From: Notospermus geniculatus
Lineage: Eukaryota > Nemertea > Pilidiophora > Heteronemertea > Lineidae
Reading direction: 5' to 3'
Assembly (NCBI GenBank): GCA_002633025.1
Contig: NMRB01002149.1
Coordinates: 9,772 to 73,771 of the forward strand
DNA: 64,000 nt
This document shows, piece after piece, positions 42,639-54,403 of the stretch. A program made the translations under genes and the position numbers. The notes below the pieces were generated by a model. It had not been told where the DNA came from, searched no databases, and saw only the letters and a program-made list of their open reading frames with translations. How positions within the stretch are numbered: position 1 is the first letter of the stretch; the number at the start of each line of letters is the position of its first letter.

Positions 42639-44377
42639 CGTAAAAGTACAACACAGGTTTTATTTGATGCGTATTCAAGTCTAGTTTCTTCGTGTTTCAC
42701 ATGTCAAGGAAGAAATCGGACCAGTGTCCACACCCCTTTAATTTTTGCAGGTATTCCCATTGTCTTTCTTGATAGCGTCCAATCGTTGCAGTTGGTAACC
42801 AATTAGTTTCCGATAACTCCCGAAGTAAATCTTGCAGTCTCCAGGCTCGGCTATCAACTTCCACACTTTGCATCATCTGTTGTCGGCAGTGTCGCCAACA
42901 ACTTGTCACCATCCAGAGCCACCTCGTCCTAATGAATGAGGCGAATGATGAATTTCCAGCTTATCAGAGGCAGGTCCTTGATCACCTCCAACTAGTAACT
43001 CAATCAATCAGAGAACCACGTGACCTAATGATCCAATGCTCGGGAGTTGAAAGCGAAAGGCGTTCTCTCGATGGAACGCTTGAAAATACAGCGTGTCAGT
43101 TTTTCTCACTGACTAATTTCTTTGGCAATATTATTCAGGAGAGAAAAAATATATTAAAGCATAAAAGGTGAAAGGCGATTGTTGGTCTCACAACTAACTT
43201 TGTCATTCATTCACCGAAATCTTTTTGGTTTTTGATATTCAGTAATATCCGTCACCCTCAAATGAATTCTTCAATTCAAGAGCGTCTCTCTAGCGTCTCT
43301 CATGAAGAAAATCAAACCGAATTGTTTATGGATGTAGCTGATGGTACAGGCAATAATGACAGAATCGCTGTCGCTGTTGATCTATAAGCCGCTGGGTTTA
43401 AGCTCTCTTCAGCAACAGCCCATGTAGGATCCTTTCAGCCTTTTAGCTAGGGTATGTGAAGTCAGTCTGATCCGAGATTTCGGACGATTTCTGCAAATGT
43501 TGCAGGGCGAGTTCGCCTACTCCGACATCTGCTCCAGTGAGAAGACACATCTCCAGTGCGGAGAGTTGGCTCTCAAAGGGTAATTAGACAAGTTCACGTA
43601 CGTTTCACTTATTCGTCGTGCATACCTTTAAGAAGGGTGTTTTGTATTCAACCCGTAGAGCTCGAACGCGGGTCCAGGGTTTCTGATTGGAAGAAAGGAA
43701 ATGAACAAGGTGGATGCTTTCTTTGTTTCACCAAGATGCGATTCGCACTACGATCCAATTCCAAATTGATAGAAGTATTTCACTGAGGAAGATCAGTGCC
43801 ACAAACTCCCGATGGAAACATGAGCAAAATGGCCTGTAACCACGACTGGGGGCTCTACTTTCTGAAGGCGCTGCTCCAACAGTTCACTATTGATGGTTTC
43901 CTTCCAGCTAACGTGAGACCAATGACAAGGTACAAATGACAGCTGGGCGTTTTCTGTGGGCAAGTTGCCCATAGAGAGCCAACTCGTGGGAGAAAGCTCC
44001 CATGGGGAGCTGCCTTAGGTCATAAGTTTGACCAGGTAATGCACACAGGACTGGTGAGACTTGACAGAGCTTTCTGTGGCAATATTGTATCTGCCATTTA
44101 GTCCTTGATTCCACAACTCAGAAAAATATTGGGAGGGAAGAATGGTTTTAGATTTTTTAGGTTTTTAGATCTTTTTATGATTGTTAGTCCGCCTTTTTTT
44201 GGCTTTTAATGTGTTTTTTATTTTCTTCATTCGTTTATTTTTTAAATCTCTGTAAGGCGCAGTGATGTATATATATGAACTGCGCCATATAAATACCATT
44301 TTATTATTATTTTTATTATTATTATTAATGGTAGAGAAGACTCATGAAATATCTCAAGTGTAGATGACAAATGGAAC
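42639..44377. other. Interval between SLC7 V4 and the CIMIP2-like gene
   Basis: Non-coding as far as can be seen; the two minus-strand genes are in tandem here. It should hold the V4 promoter (an E-box in CCACGTGACC near 43016, about 380 bp upstream of the ATG). Pieces of the snapback repeat family occur at about 43532-43585 and 43917-44030. A T/ATT-rich tract lies at 44150-44330. Confidence 0.4.
43917..44030. repeat. Snapback repeat family copy
   Basis: TTGCCCATAGAGAGCCAACT, then GGGAGAAAGCTCCCATG and GGTGCCTT-like endings, match the family seen at 47457, 48436, 50262 and 55986. Confidence 0.55.
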
Positions 44378-44383
44378 TTTATT
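44378..44383 (-). terminator. Polyadenylation signal for the CIMIP2-like gene
   Basis: The minus strand reads AATAAAGTTCCATTTG here, about 1.5 kb after the stop codon at 45857. It is the nearest convincing hexamer to the 3' edge of the AT-rich trailer. Confidence 0.35.
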
Positions 44384-45856
44384 AACCACAGCATTTGTCA
44401 TTACATTATTTGCTAAAAAAGGTAGACATATACAATTTACAACAATGACTGAGAACCTATAGTCTATCAAATAATATATTAATCACCCAAATACATGATT
44501 ATTATCTGGTTTTAACCCATCAGGGTTGATACAGACTTGGGAAATTGAACGATACTCACTGACAAAGGATAAATCCAGAACAGCCCTTAGGCAACCTTAT
44601 ATGCCTGTTCCACACTGTCCAGTTTTTGTTTCTCAATATGCCAAGTCAGGGCCAAAGGCTTACATATAATAAACTAATATGTATATGTATGCCCTTCTTC
44701 AGCAAATTCAGGAAGTTGATCACACATTTGACAGGAACAGACTTTTGGCCTAAAGCCTCTAATCTCAGGAATTTGTTCAGCCACAGCCAATTGCATAATG
44801 AATCAACCTTGGACTTTTCAAACTGTCTGCATCAGCCCTCAGGGGTAATGGACGGATAAGTGATATCAATGAAAAGAGAAATACATTACAAGTACAAATA
44901 GATATTTGAATTGCTTTTTACATTTTGTTTGGCTGGGTTTTATGTTTTTGGCACAACATATGCAAGTATTACAATGTAAAATGTGATCAGCAAAAAACAT
45001 GATGTCATAACTCTTACTGATGAAGGTCTCTGAATTTGACCATCTTACATTGTGAACACCATTCATGATATGATCAAAAACTTTATAGTTGTTTATGATG
45101 GTAAAAGGAATTATTAATTGATATATTAAATAATCAATAATTCCTCTCTAATTCTCTAAAACCGAATATCTACTTAAAAGAAAATGTTGTGCAACTGATA
45201 TGAAATGTTGAATGAGTGAAGTGAACAAGATACAAAAGAAAGAGTACTAAGTCCAAGGTACGACTGACGGTACTAATGTCCCATTGTAGTCTTTACAAGT
45301 CAACAGGTAAATACAAGTACTAAAAACTGATCCATTACAAATCAACAGATAAAGAATTCATATCACAGTCAATCCATTCTTTACAAATAAATATCAAACA
45401 ACATTGTATTTTGTGTCTTATCACACTAATGCAATCTCAACTAAAGACAAGATAACTCAAGCTGAGTTCATAAGAATGATTTAACATATGGTAGGACACA
45501 CTGATTGCAGAACTTTACTCAGTTAAAGAAAACCACTGAAATGTTTGAAATGATAACCACCGTGTGTGAGACCCAACATTCTGCTTCATAGAATATACCC
45601 ATCCCATCAACTTCATCACATACATGATAAATGTACAAACTTCTGTAGAAAAGTTTAACTTCATTAAAACCATCATGACAGTGACACAGGTGTTCCCTTG
45701 GTACAGGTTGACAACACCTGTCATCTGGCCCACTGCTCAAGACCAGTTTGAACTGGTGGAGTGCATTACCAGGTCAATGATGCAACCTGTTGACAGAGCT
45801 AACTACATCTGGAAAATTTTTCAACATTTGGAAAAGTGATTGATTTTCTGTCCACC
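44384..45856 (-). other. Probable 3' UTR of the CIMIP2-like gene
   Basis: AT-rich non-coding sequence following the stop codon. No splice sites, exons or structured repeats were recognised. Confidence 0.4.
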
Positions 45857-48800
45857 TTAGATGTAGGCGCTGGCGACGACGCGACCATTGTTACGAATGT
45901 AGTTACCGTAGCTAGGAAGCTGATGCTGGCAGACAGGAAGTCCTCTGGTTGTGTCACCGTACGTGTTACCAAAGACAAAGCGTCGCTCTGAAATACAGGG
46001 ACAAGTTAATAAGAACGATAAGCCAGATGAAAATGGGAGTAAACTTTATGGTCTACAGGTCAAATATTCACTGCAAAATCATGAGATAACCTAGTTAGGG
46101 TGAAATGGAACCGCACCTTCCCTACAAAACAAGGCCAGAAATGCCACTCATCTCAAAATAACTTCATTAATTTGGCATATGTCTCTATGAACTAATCACA
46201 TTATTTCACAGACGTAATTGCAATTAACTAAGCCTTATTTCATTATGTTGATAAGATTTCCAATCACGCATGCCCTGGATACATTTATTGGTTGCAATGA
46301 AAAACAGTTCTCAGAGTAACATCTCTCCACAATCTGGTACAACATGCAACAATAATCGTTAGAACTATTTTATTCATCTGCCATTCCTAATACTCAATGA
46401 GAAGTTCATGGATAAGATGCCAATTCCCTAATGAAAGTGACATTTATTGGATTACTTTGTTAAGAAAGCTTAGTGTCGGTGTCATGCATCTCTAGGTGGG
46501 TGAACAAGGGATAAAATTTCACGAGTCAACACCAGGTAACCTCCAATGCAACAGAAAAATTGCCATCAACAGAAGGGTGAGAGGTCACACTTAGGAAGAA
46601 TTCCCCTCTCAAAAGACTTTTGATGTACGAGTATCAAAACTGTAACTATACTACACACTGACACATTGACAACATCAAGACAGTAAAAATTTGATGGCCA
46701 AGACACTGCTGGGGCAGGACCAGGAGCCAGATTTCCAAATGTCTCCTTTCCCCCTCCCCTCCCCCCAAAATTCATCAGTAATCTTGCATTCATGGATTTC
46801 TGCGCTTATGAATTTCTGATGTATCTCACTCTCGGACACCAATTATCATCAGAGGTATCCATCTCAGCAGCCTTGGTGAGAGGAATACAAAGCAGGGAGA
46901 GGTTGTCATCAACCAAATCAGCCTGGATACCAATGCTAATCAGACAAAATCAAACAACAGTGCCCCATACCTGCCATGAGCAGGTTTTTTATAAAAGAAT
47001 GAAAGAAACTTGTGAAGCAGATTATGGAAACTGGTGACATGAAGCGGACAATAGCCTAAGTCACAGACCAACCCACAAAACTGATGTTCATCGATCACTT
47101 GACTTAAATCTCCCAATGCTAGAGCAAAGGGCATCGAAGGTTGACTTAAGCATGGCGCACACGAGCGACCAAAATGGGGGCGACTACCGATGCGACTACT
47201 AGGTCGCATGCGATAATTACCTTTGAGGTCGATCAGAGATGTCATCCGCGACATCACTGAGCTCCCAGTGAAGCATTTGTCGCAAACGAGTCAAAAAAAA
47301 ATAAAAAAAATAAAAATATGTTCAGTCGCTCCTGTAGTCGTAAGGCTAGTCGCCTAGAAAATCGCTCAAAAAATCGCTCGTGTGCGCCATGCTTTATGAA
47401 ACTGTGCCATAAACTGTACCTGAACTGAGGAACTGTACCCAATACGTGGAAATGCTCGTCATGTCAGTAGTCTGAAGGCATCTCTCGGTGTGAGAGATTT
47501 CTCATGTGAGTTGGCTCTCTATGGGCAATTTAACCATAGAAAACTATGGGCAATCGTTTGTGTCATTGGTCTGACAGCCAACTTCACAAGAAATCTCTCA
47601 TGTGGAGAGGTGCCTTGAGACACAAGCCTAGACAAAATTGAAGAAATATGGCATACACAAAATGAGTTGGTCTGTGACTAAAACAAAGCATATAGCTGGC
47701 CCTAGATTGCTAGCTCTAAACTACGATGTGCCATTTGCGTTGACATCTACGTCTTACCTCTACAGAATGATTGACATATTTATAAAACACTTTACAGAGG
47801 CTCATCCTCTGGCTCTTCTACAAGAAAGAAACCAACGGCCAACTATTAGCTTCGCTGCAGGTGGGGTGAGGGTGAGAGCCGGGGACAATCTTGGATATAG
47901 AACGAGATTAGAAAAGTCACCACAGCCTCTCTAGTTTGCAGTCTTTGTTCCCCTCCCCAAAATATTGAGATGTCAGCCTTGGATGTATCGCTCAATATAT
48001 GGCATTTAGCAGTCCAAGAACTGATACAAATTAGAATGGCCCCGCGGCCATATGACCAACAATTCCGTTAAACAATTTATAATACGTGGGAATCATCACT
48101 CTGCACTTGTCAGTTCAGAATTGGTGGGATCAGACTATCTGAGTTCTGCTCAGTGTCTCTGGCCGGATAGAGAGGGCAGCTTACTTGTGTTCCGGGGGTA
48201 ATATTGGCGATGACCAAGAGCAAAATCAACAAGAAATGTCAGTGAACAATATCGATAAACATGCAGGATGTATGTAAGATAATGGTCAAGTGAGAGAATG
48301 GGAGGGGAAATTATTAGGGGCAGACGTGCAGGGCAGTGTATTTAGTTCATTAACTTGGTCATTAATTAGTGGATAAAGATGAGTACCGGTATCAATTCGG
48401 CCTAAATTCTTACTGCATCAAAGCACAAGGGGGTGTCGAGGCACTCCTCCATAGGATTTTCTCCTGTGAGTTAGCTCTCAATGGGCAATTCACCATTGTT
48501 GGTTTCCCTACAGCTTGTGCCTTCACCAGTGACACAAACGATTGCCCATCGTTTTCTACAGCCTAGATGCCCATAGAGAGCTAACTCTCATGTGGAAAAG
48601 TACCTCTAGACATCATTTTGAATGGCTGCTCATCACCAAGGATAGGACGAACTATCCTACCTAGCACGCCAAGTGGTAAGAAGTCTCGAAGTCAGGAAGG
48701 GTCAAATCAGGCCTTGAAGCATGAGAACTAGCATTTGAAATCACGCTGAAAAACTTTCACACTGGTTGGAACCAGAATATGGGAAAACGAGCAAAGATGT

Positions 48801-51800
48801 AACTTACGTGGGAGATAACCAGTGTATTTCGGGATCATGCCATCGTTCTGATACAGGCGTCGACTATCGTCACCGGGAGATCCACCAGCACTCCCTGGAT
48901 ATCTAAAGAAAACAATAATTTTTCAATGATACTGTTGTATTCATAGTTGTAAGGTGACAGTGTGATCCTGAAAATGCTAAATACAGCATGACTCTAGACG
49001 TTCAATTTCTGAATGCCGGAGTCTACTAGAATCTCCACCTCCATAGCAATTGAATACGTAATTGTTCAACTTACTGTTGACTGATAATGACAGGCTTCTG
49101 TAGAACTTGAAAGTGAGTTGTGTTTTCATCTCTGAACGCCTCGAGACTTCGTCCAGTTGTCCTATGATAGCGAGCGCCGAGACCACACTCGGTTGGTTTT
49201 AACTTGGGGATATATCCTTGGTAACCAGGGATTGGAGGCTCAAGGAAATCTCGTTTGGCCTCTGAAATGGAAGAAGGTGAACAAATTGATGAAGTTCTTC
49301 AATACCCCCTTCAGCAGTCACAATCAAAAAGAACCACTGGTACCTGTTGTGGTACTGACTGGGCATCTCCTAGTTTCCCAAAATGATATTCAGCCCATCA
49401 CGATGGGTTATCCTTAAACCTGATAACTTACCTACAAGAGTTGATGGATTTGGATGTGTATCCCGGTAATAATCGAGTTTTCGTTTAACCTCAGGATCAA
49501 AAGCGATTGGTTGTAATCTTGTATGTGATGTCGAACTCTTTGCCAAATCGGCCTCCTTATTGTCATTCTGGTTCATGGCTGTTGTGTACGCATCAATCGC
49601 CTGGTCGCACATGACTTTGTACGTGCCACCATACCTGAACGGCATCGTCGGTACATAACCTGTGAAACAAGATGAGCCATTTCAGTGCCTAGTCATATTT
49701 TGGCATGCTGATCCAGGTAAACCCAGAAGACAATGTCACTGCCCCTTTGCAACGTCGTTTCACTTGAAAACAGCATCATAATGTTACCTCTGTAATCAGG
49801 ACACTCTAAATTAAGGACAACACCGGTCAGTTCTGAAGGTGTCCTTCATAAAGAGGTTCACCGTACATCCAACCACTGACTCGATTTCTTACCTGTGTAC
49901 CCTGGTACCATTCTTCTAACATATTTGTTATCGCCTGTGGCCTCTGGGGGTTCATGCAGGATGGGGTGGGCATTTCTGGGGCGGACAGGGTCAGAGGTTT
50001 GGAAGTGAAGAGTTGTCTGAAATGCGATTATGAAGTGTTAGTTTAGATGGAATGGTTTGGTTACTTGTAGGTCATGACATTCTGTAATTCAACAAAGCTT
50101 TCTTTACAACATGAGATATTTCAATCGAAGTCAAAGCTGATTAATTTTAGAAGCCATTACTAATGATAATCAGGTAGAAATTTTTGGAGGAATGCAAAAA
50201 GCTGAATGGATGAGTCGTTATGAAGACTTGCATGCATTGGTGCTGGGGCAAGGTACGGTGTCTGAAGGCGTTCCACCACATGAGAGAGTTTTCTCATGAG
50301 AGCTGGCTCTCAATGGGCAATTCACCATTGTTTCTACGGGTGAGTTGTCCATATAGAGCCAAGAACTCTCACATAAAGGTGAAAAAAAATTAGGAAAAAA
50401 GAAGATGAATCTACAATGCCGACTAAAATTTGCTCCATTTAGGGAATACTAGTATTACAGATTACATACATGTATGGGCCTGGTGCAATCAATTCAGCTG
50501 TAGAAGGCTACCGGTATCTAAAATGTGCAAGAGCTAACTATTTCTAAGTGCAACATTATGACAAGCGGAAGAAGAATGGTTTAACAAAAGGTGTATTTTA
50601 ACTTAAAGCTGACGTGAATGAACAAAAACTGGAGATTCCAGCTTTGAAAAAGACCACCACGCCACGGTGGTGGTCAAGAGAAATACAAACGACCATAAGG
50701 CACTTTCAAAACACCTCCAGAACATGATGGACTACCAGCATATTTGGTGGCGCCACTGTATTCTCCATGAGTCTGTCAATGGAGTAACATCGAGCGATGG
50801 CGTCCCGATGACGTCAGCAGGTCGAAGGCGTTATGTTCTTTCGGAACCAGAGAGGAAAGTTGATTACCATTCTATAGTATTCACTTCTTGTTGACATTTA
50901 TGGTGTTATCCAAGCACCAGTTGAAAACATTTATGCATTCAAAAACAATACAACACTCATTTGACGTACATCAACGTCATCAGATATCATTACATATACG
51001 TTGCGGAAAATTCTTATTTTATTCCTTTGGCCATAATTACCGTAATCAATTAAATATTCTTTCTACAAATACACACACATCGCGCAAGTCATGCATGTAT
51101 TACTGCTCAGACCAAGTACATTGCATTTCTGTGAAAATATATTCAAATAACGAAACTATGGCCAAAGAAATCAAATAAGATTTATATGCAACATGTTTGC
51201 AATTATACCAATTGGAGTTTCTGAAACTCAGACGAGTGGTGTATTATTTGTTGATGCCGAAGTTTTCGCCATTGTACCATATATATCAACTGGGCGCAAA
51301 CACTAAAGAACCCTGACCAACCTCATACTCGGTTCCTACGGATCGTACTAAGTCTATCAGGCTCTGTCACTTCACACTATCTCTTGATGTGTCCCGACTG
51401 AAAGCCTGAGACTGAATACAGTGGCGCCACCAAATAGGCCGGTAGTCTATCATGTTCTGGAGAAACTCCGAAGGGCGTTCGCACTTCTGTAGACCACCAT
51501 ACTGTGGCGCTGTGGTTTTTGTTCATTCACGTCAGCTTTAATGTATGGTTGAGCCATATGATACAAAGCATACATCTATGCAATGAAGTCATGCAGGAAT
51601 GCACATTGGAAATTACCCGTTGATTTCCCGGTTCTGAGGGTGCTGTGGATGGCGTTGTATATGGACGCCGGTCCTGAGAACAGATGACAATATTCTTGAC
51701 ATAATGAGGAACTCTATGTATTGCTAAGCAACTCTCTTCACTCGATACCTACCTTTCTAATGGGATACCAAACATTTCAAAAGATATTGGCCAAATTAAA

Positions 51801-53889
51801 GATTGTCAACATTGTAGAAACCCAACTTGGTATGAGATTGCCTATACTAGCATAAGGACAAAACACAATCAATGTGTTCTCAAAGCTTTGTATGCATTCA
51901 GTATCACCTACTGAGAAGAAATAAATATTTCGATAGGCCTGGAGGGAAAATTTAGGTATTCATGTTGACAGTAAGCCTACAATGATAAGCACAGTTGTGC
52001 TGTTGAAGAAAACACACCTTAATCTTAATGGAGTCAATAATGATATTGTCTACGGAAGGGCATGCTAAAGTAATAAAAAGGTGTTTGGTTGAACAATTCA
52101 AAAGTGAAAGGGATTGTAGAAGGCAATTACAGAATCACATCTCCCACTTAATTTCCATCTTCCATCAATTGCCACTTCCATCTGTACATATAATTTTATT
52201 TTGTAGTGCGTAGTTCTTTTTTTGGCTCCTAGGAAGAACTCTGTATTGAGATAGGACCCAATAAAAACTCAAACTCATCCATTGACCATGAGAGACTGAG
52301 AACAAAATCATGGCCAAACTAAGTAGAAATCCTGAAGGTAGTTCCCTCCTTACCTGAGCAAGTTCATAAGTATCCTGGCCGTAGGTCTTCCCCATTCTGT
52401 ACTTGATTTGTGGACAGTAACCTCGATATCTACAAAGATACAATTTACTACTGGTAAACTGAAATCGCCATGGAACTTATTGATCCATCTCTCGTGCTGA
52501 AAAATAGAGTACCGTACGGTAGAAATGTACAGCACACACGGGACACATGACAGCCTGATGATGTCCTACCCAACCAATCACATGAAGAAAGAATGAAACA
52601 GTTGGTATATCTATGGGAGAGAACCCAACTTCAGAAAGAATTAAGACACAGAATCAGGAGTCTCAAAAACCTACAGTTGGTGAAAATCTTTAAAAATTTC
52701 ACATACCTCAATTTCGACACAAGTTACAGATAATATTTCACCTTTCTGACTACCTGTTGTTTACTTGGCAACCGCCAACACATACAATAGCACTCCGTAC
52801 AGCAAGTGCTGACTACGAAATCTGTCATTTGGGTCATGTTTTTCATTGGAATCAAGCAGCATGAAAAATTAAGCAAGTTGAACACGATTGATATTGTACA
52901 GAGGGTAAAATATGAAGTTCTATTTTAACAAAGGCAAGAATACAAATTGTATTGAGTTGTACCAGGAAAAGCAGTGAAACCTCCGTAAAAGGACATATTT
53001 AGTGGAGTTAAGTGTTTTACCTAAGGATGTACCATTGGAGACAGGAATTTCTCACAGAGTATCTATCTCATCCAAATGGACTCACTGACTCATTTATGGA
53101 CTCTCTAAAATACGTTTCATTTTATGTTTGGTTATTTCTGACCAAACGACTCAATACTGTGCAGTTATTGCCATTAACAATAAAGGACATGAAGGAAGTG
53201 GTCCATTTTATCTGGCGTTTTTATCACACATCACTGAATCAGGCATCACCGCAGGAAATTGGCAGGGCCACATGATCAAAGTCCTGCACCGGCATGGGGG
53301 TGGGGGGTCTATTGGAATAACCGATGTATAATGTTTAATTAACTGCTTGGCAAAGACATACAGAGTCCCCTATAAACATTGGTAGGCCTACCACTGGCTG
53401 GCTGGGAGGTCAAGTCTGCTTTCAGGGAAAAACTTAAGTTGGCTAGTGGGGGGGGGGGGNNNNNNNNNNNNNNNNNNNNNNNNNNNNNNNNNNNNNNNNN
53501 NNNNNNNNNNNNNNNNNNNNNNNNNNNNNNNNNNNNNNNNNNNNNNNNNNNNNNNNNNNNNNNNNNNNNNNNNNNNNNNNNNNNNNNNNNNNNGGGGGGG
53601 GGGGGGGGGGTATATGGGGGGATGACCCCCGCCATTCTCCTGGATTCTTCAGGGCAAAAATATCCAGCAGGAAAGCTTGAACTATGAAAGGAGGGACGGC
53701 AGACTATGGCTAGGGACTGCAGAAGTCACGAAGAAGGACAAGGGGGTTTATGGGGAGGGGGTGTTATTTAACACACGACAGACTGTATTTCACACATCCA
53801 TACCCAGGCACATGAGTTCCATCTTTCAAGCCAGCAAAGGCTCTCCTCTGCTCTAAAGTGGGGCCACCTCCAAAAGCTATTGAAGTCAT
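45857..53889 (-). CDS. CIMIP2/FAM166-like ciliary microtubule inner protein
   Basis: Eight exons with consistent phases: 53804-53889 (ATG at 53889), 52354-52429, 51617-51673, 49893-50016, 49432-49659, 49075-49261, 48808-48902 and 45857-45987 (stop TAA); 327 aa. Proteins of this family (formerly UPF0605/FAM166) bind inside the doublet microtubules of motile cilia and sperm tails. The product has four related motifs: HVPGYRGYCPQIKYRMGKTY, MVPGYTGYVPTMPFRYGGTY, PPIPGYQGYIPKLKP, and MIPKYTGYLPHQRRFVFGNT. The first closely resembles the HYIPGY.G..P.L...G.TYG block at the start of vertebrate CIMIP2A/B. There is no signal peptide or membrane segment. The last intron is 2.8 kb and full of MITEs. Which of CIMIP2A, B or C it corresponds to is not decided. 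Confidence 0.85.
47149..47393. mobile_element. MITE with 20-bp perfect inverted repeats, TTA target
   Basis: AGCATGGCGCACACGAGCGA at the left is exactly mirrored by TCGCTCGTGTGCGCCATGCT at the right. TTA occurs on both sides (47146-47148 and 47394-47396). A 3-bp TWA target fits the PIF/Harbinger group. There is no coding capacity. It lies in the last intron of the CIMIP2-like gene. Confidence 0.8.
47457..47625. mobile_element. Snapback repeat family copy
   Basis: AGAGATTTCTCATGTGAGTT, GGCTCTCTATGGGCAATT and the mirrored GCCAACTTCACAAGAAATCT, CTCATGTGGAGAGGTGCCTT form an imperfect hairpin. Related copies lie at 43917, 48436, 50262 and 55986. Confidence 0.7.
48436..48612. mobile_element. Snapback repeat family copy
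   Basis: GAGGCACTCCTCCATAGGAT, TTTCTCCTGTGAGTTAGCTC, AATGGGCAATTCACCATTG and the mirrored GATGCCCATAGAGAGCTAAC, TCTCATGTGGAAAAGTACCTC show the same hairpin plan as the 47457 copy. Confidence 0.7.
50262..50375. mobile_element. Snapback repeat family copy (short)
   Basis: AGGCGTTCCACCACATGAGA, TGGCTCTCAATGGGCAATTC, then GAGTTGTCCATATAGAGCCA. The right arm is shortened compared with the 47457 copy. Confidence 0.6.
50590..51175 (+). repeat. About 550-bp dispersed repeat, copy 2
   Basis: It is highly similar to 31731-32280 in order and sequence (GACCACCACGCCACGGTGG, GGTGGCGCCACTGTATTC, CATTCAAAAACAATACAACA). A third, inverted and diverged piece lies at 51300-51540. Confidence 0.7.
51300..51540 (-). 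repeat. Dispersed repeat, inverted partial copy
   Basis: ACAGTGGCGCCACCAAATAG, TAGTCTATCATGTTCTGGAG and TTTTTGTTCATTCACGTCAG are the reverse complement of the 5' part of copies at 31731 and 50590. With the copy at 50590 it gives a large, imperfect inverted pair. Confidence 0.65.
53460..53593. other. Assembly gap in a poly(G) tract
   Basis: 134 N bounded by runs of G on both sides. It lies within the first intron of the CIMIP2-like gene. The poly(G) context resembles the G/C-run repeats elsewhere in the window. Confidence 0.9.
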
Positions 53890-54403
53890 GATTATCTCTT
53901 CTATTGCTCCAGATGAAAAGGTATGGAATGAAATGTTGTGGGTCAGGGAATCCCTTGTCACAAAATCATGAAAATGTCACCCTGGCTTTCACTCCACAGT
54001 GAAAACCTGTGCTGTGTACAATGGCACAGGTTATGGTTGAACCGTGTTTAGATCGTTTGTACACGTTCAATGCGGTCGCTAGGGAGGTTTCTAAAGGACA
54101 ACGTCGCCCTCTGTGAAGGTGTCATAATATTTTGTATTGAAATATGTATGTGTATTGTATTAACACAATACATTGTATTTCAATACGGATTGGCTTCCGT
54201 GGTTTCAACCTCGGCTCCAGGAAATCTTATGAAATAAGCACCTGTGAGTGAGGTGGTTCTAAAAATAGTTTACCAAAAACAGAAAGCACATGTACTGTAC
54301 TAATCAGCTGACCGTGACACAGGTGTTTCCACCATGATTTAGGGGCAGGTGTTCCTTAGGAAAGATCTAATGTCACTTGCTGTGGAAAGAGGGGTTCTTC
54401 TGT
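53890..54403. other. Upstream flank of the CIMIP2-like gene
   Basis: Probable promoter and 5' leader. It includes a hairpin at about 54132-54187 (TATTGAAATATGTATGTGTA pairing with ACACAATACATTGTATTTCA). No exon is recognised. Confidence 0.3.

Noticed and set aside
42697-42912. Minus-strand frame upstream of V4 as a fifth variable exon
   Set aside because: It has no transmembrane segment, no GSGIF motif and no phase-1 GTAAG donor; it is not homologous to V1-V4.
53339-53687. Open frames across the 134-N gap
   Set aside because: Same reason: gap sequence and poly(G), not coding.
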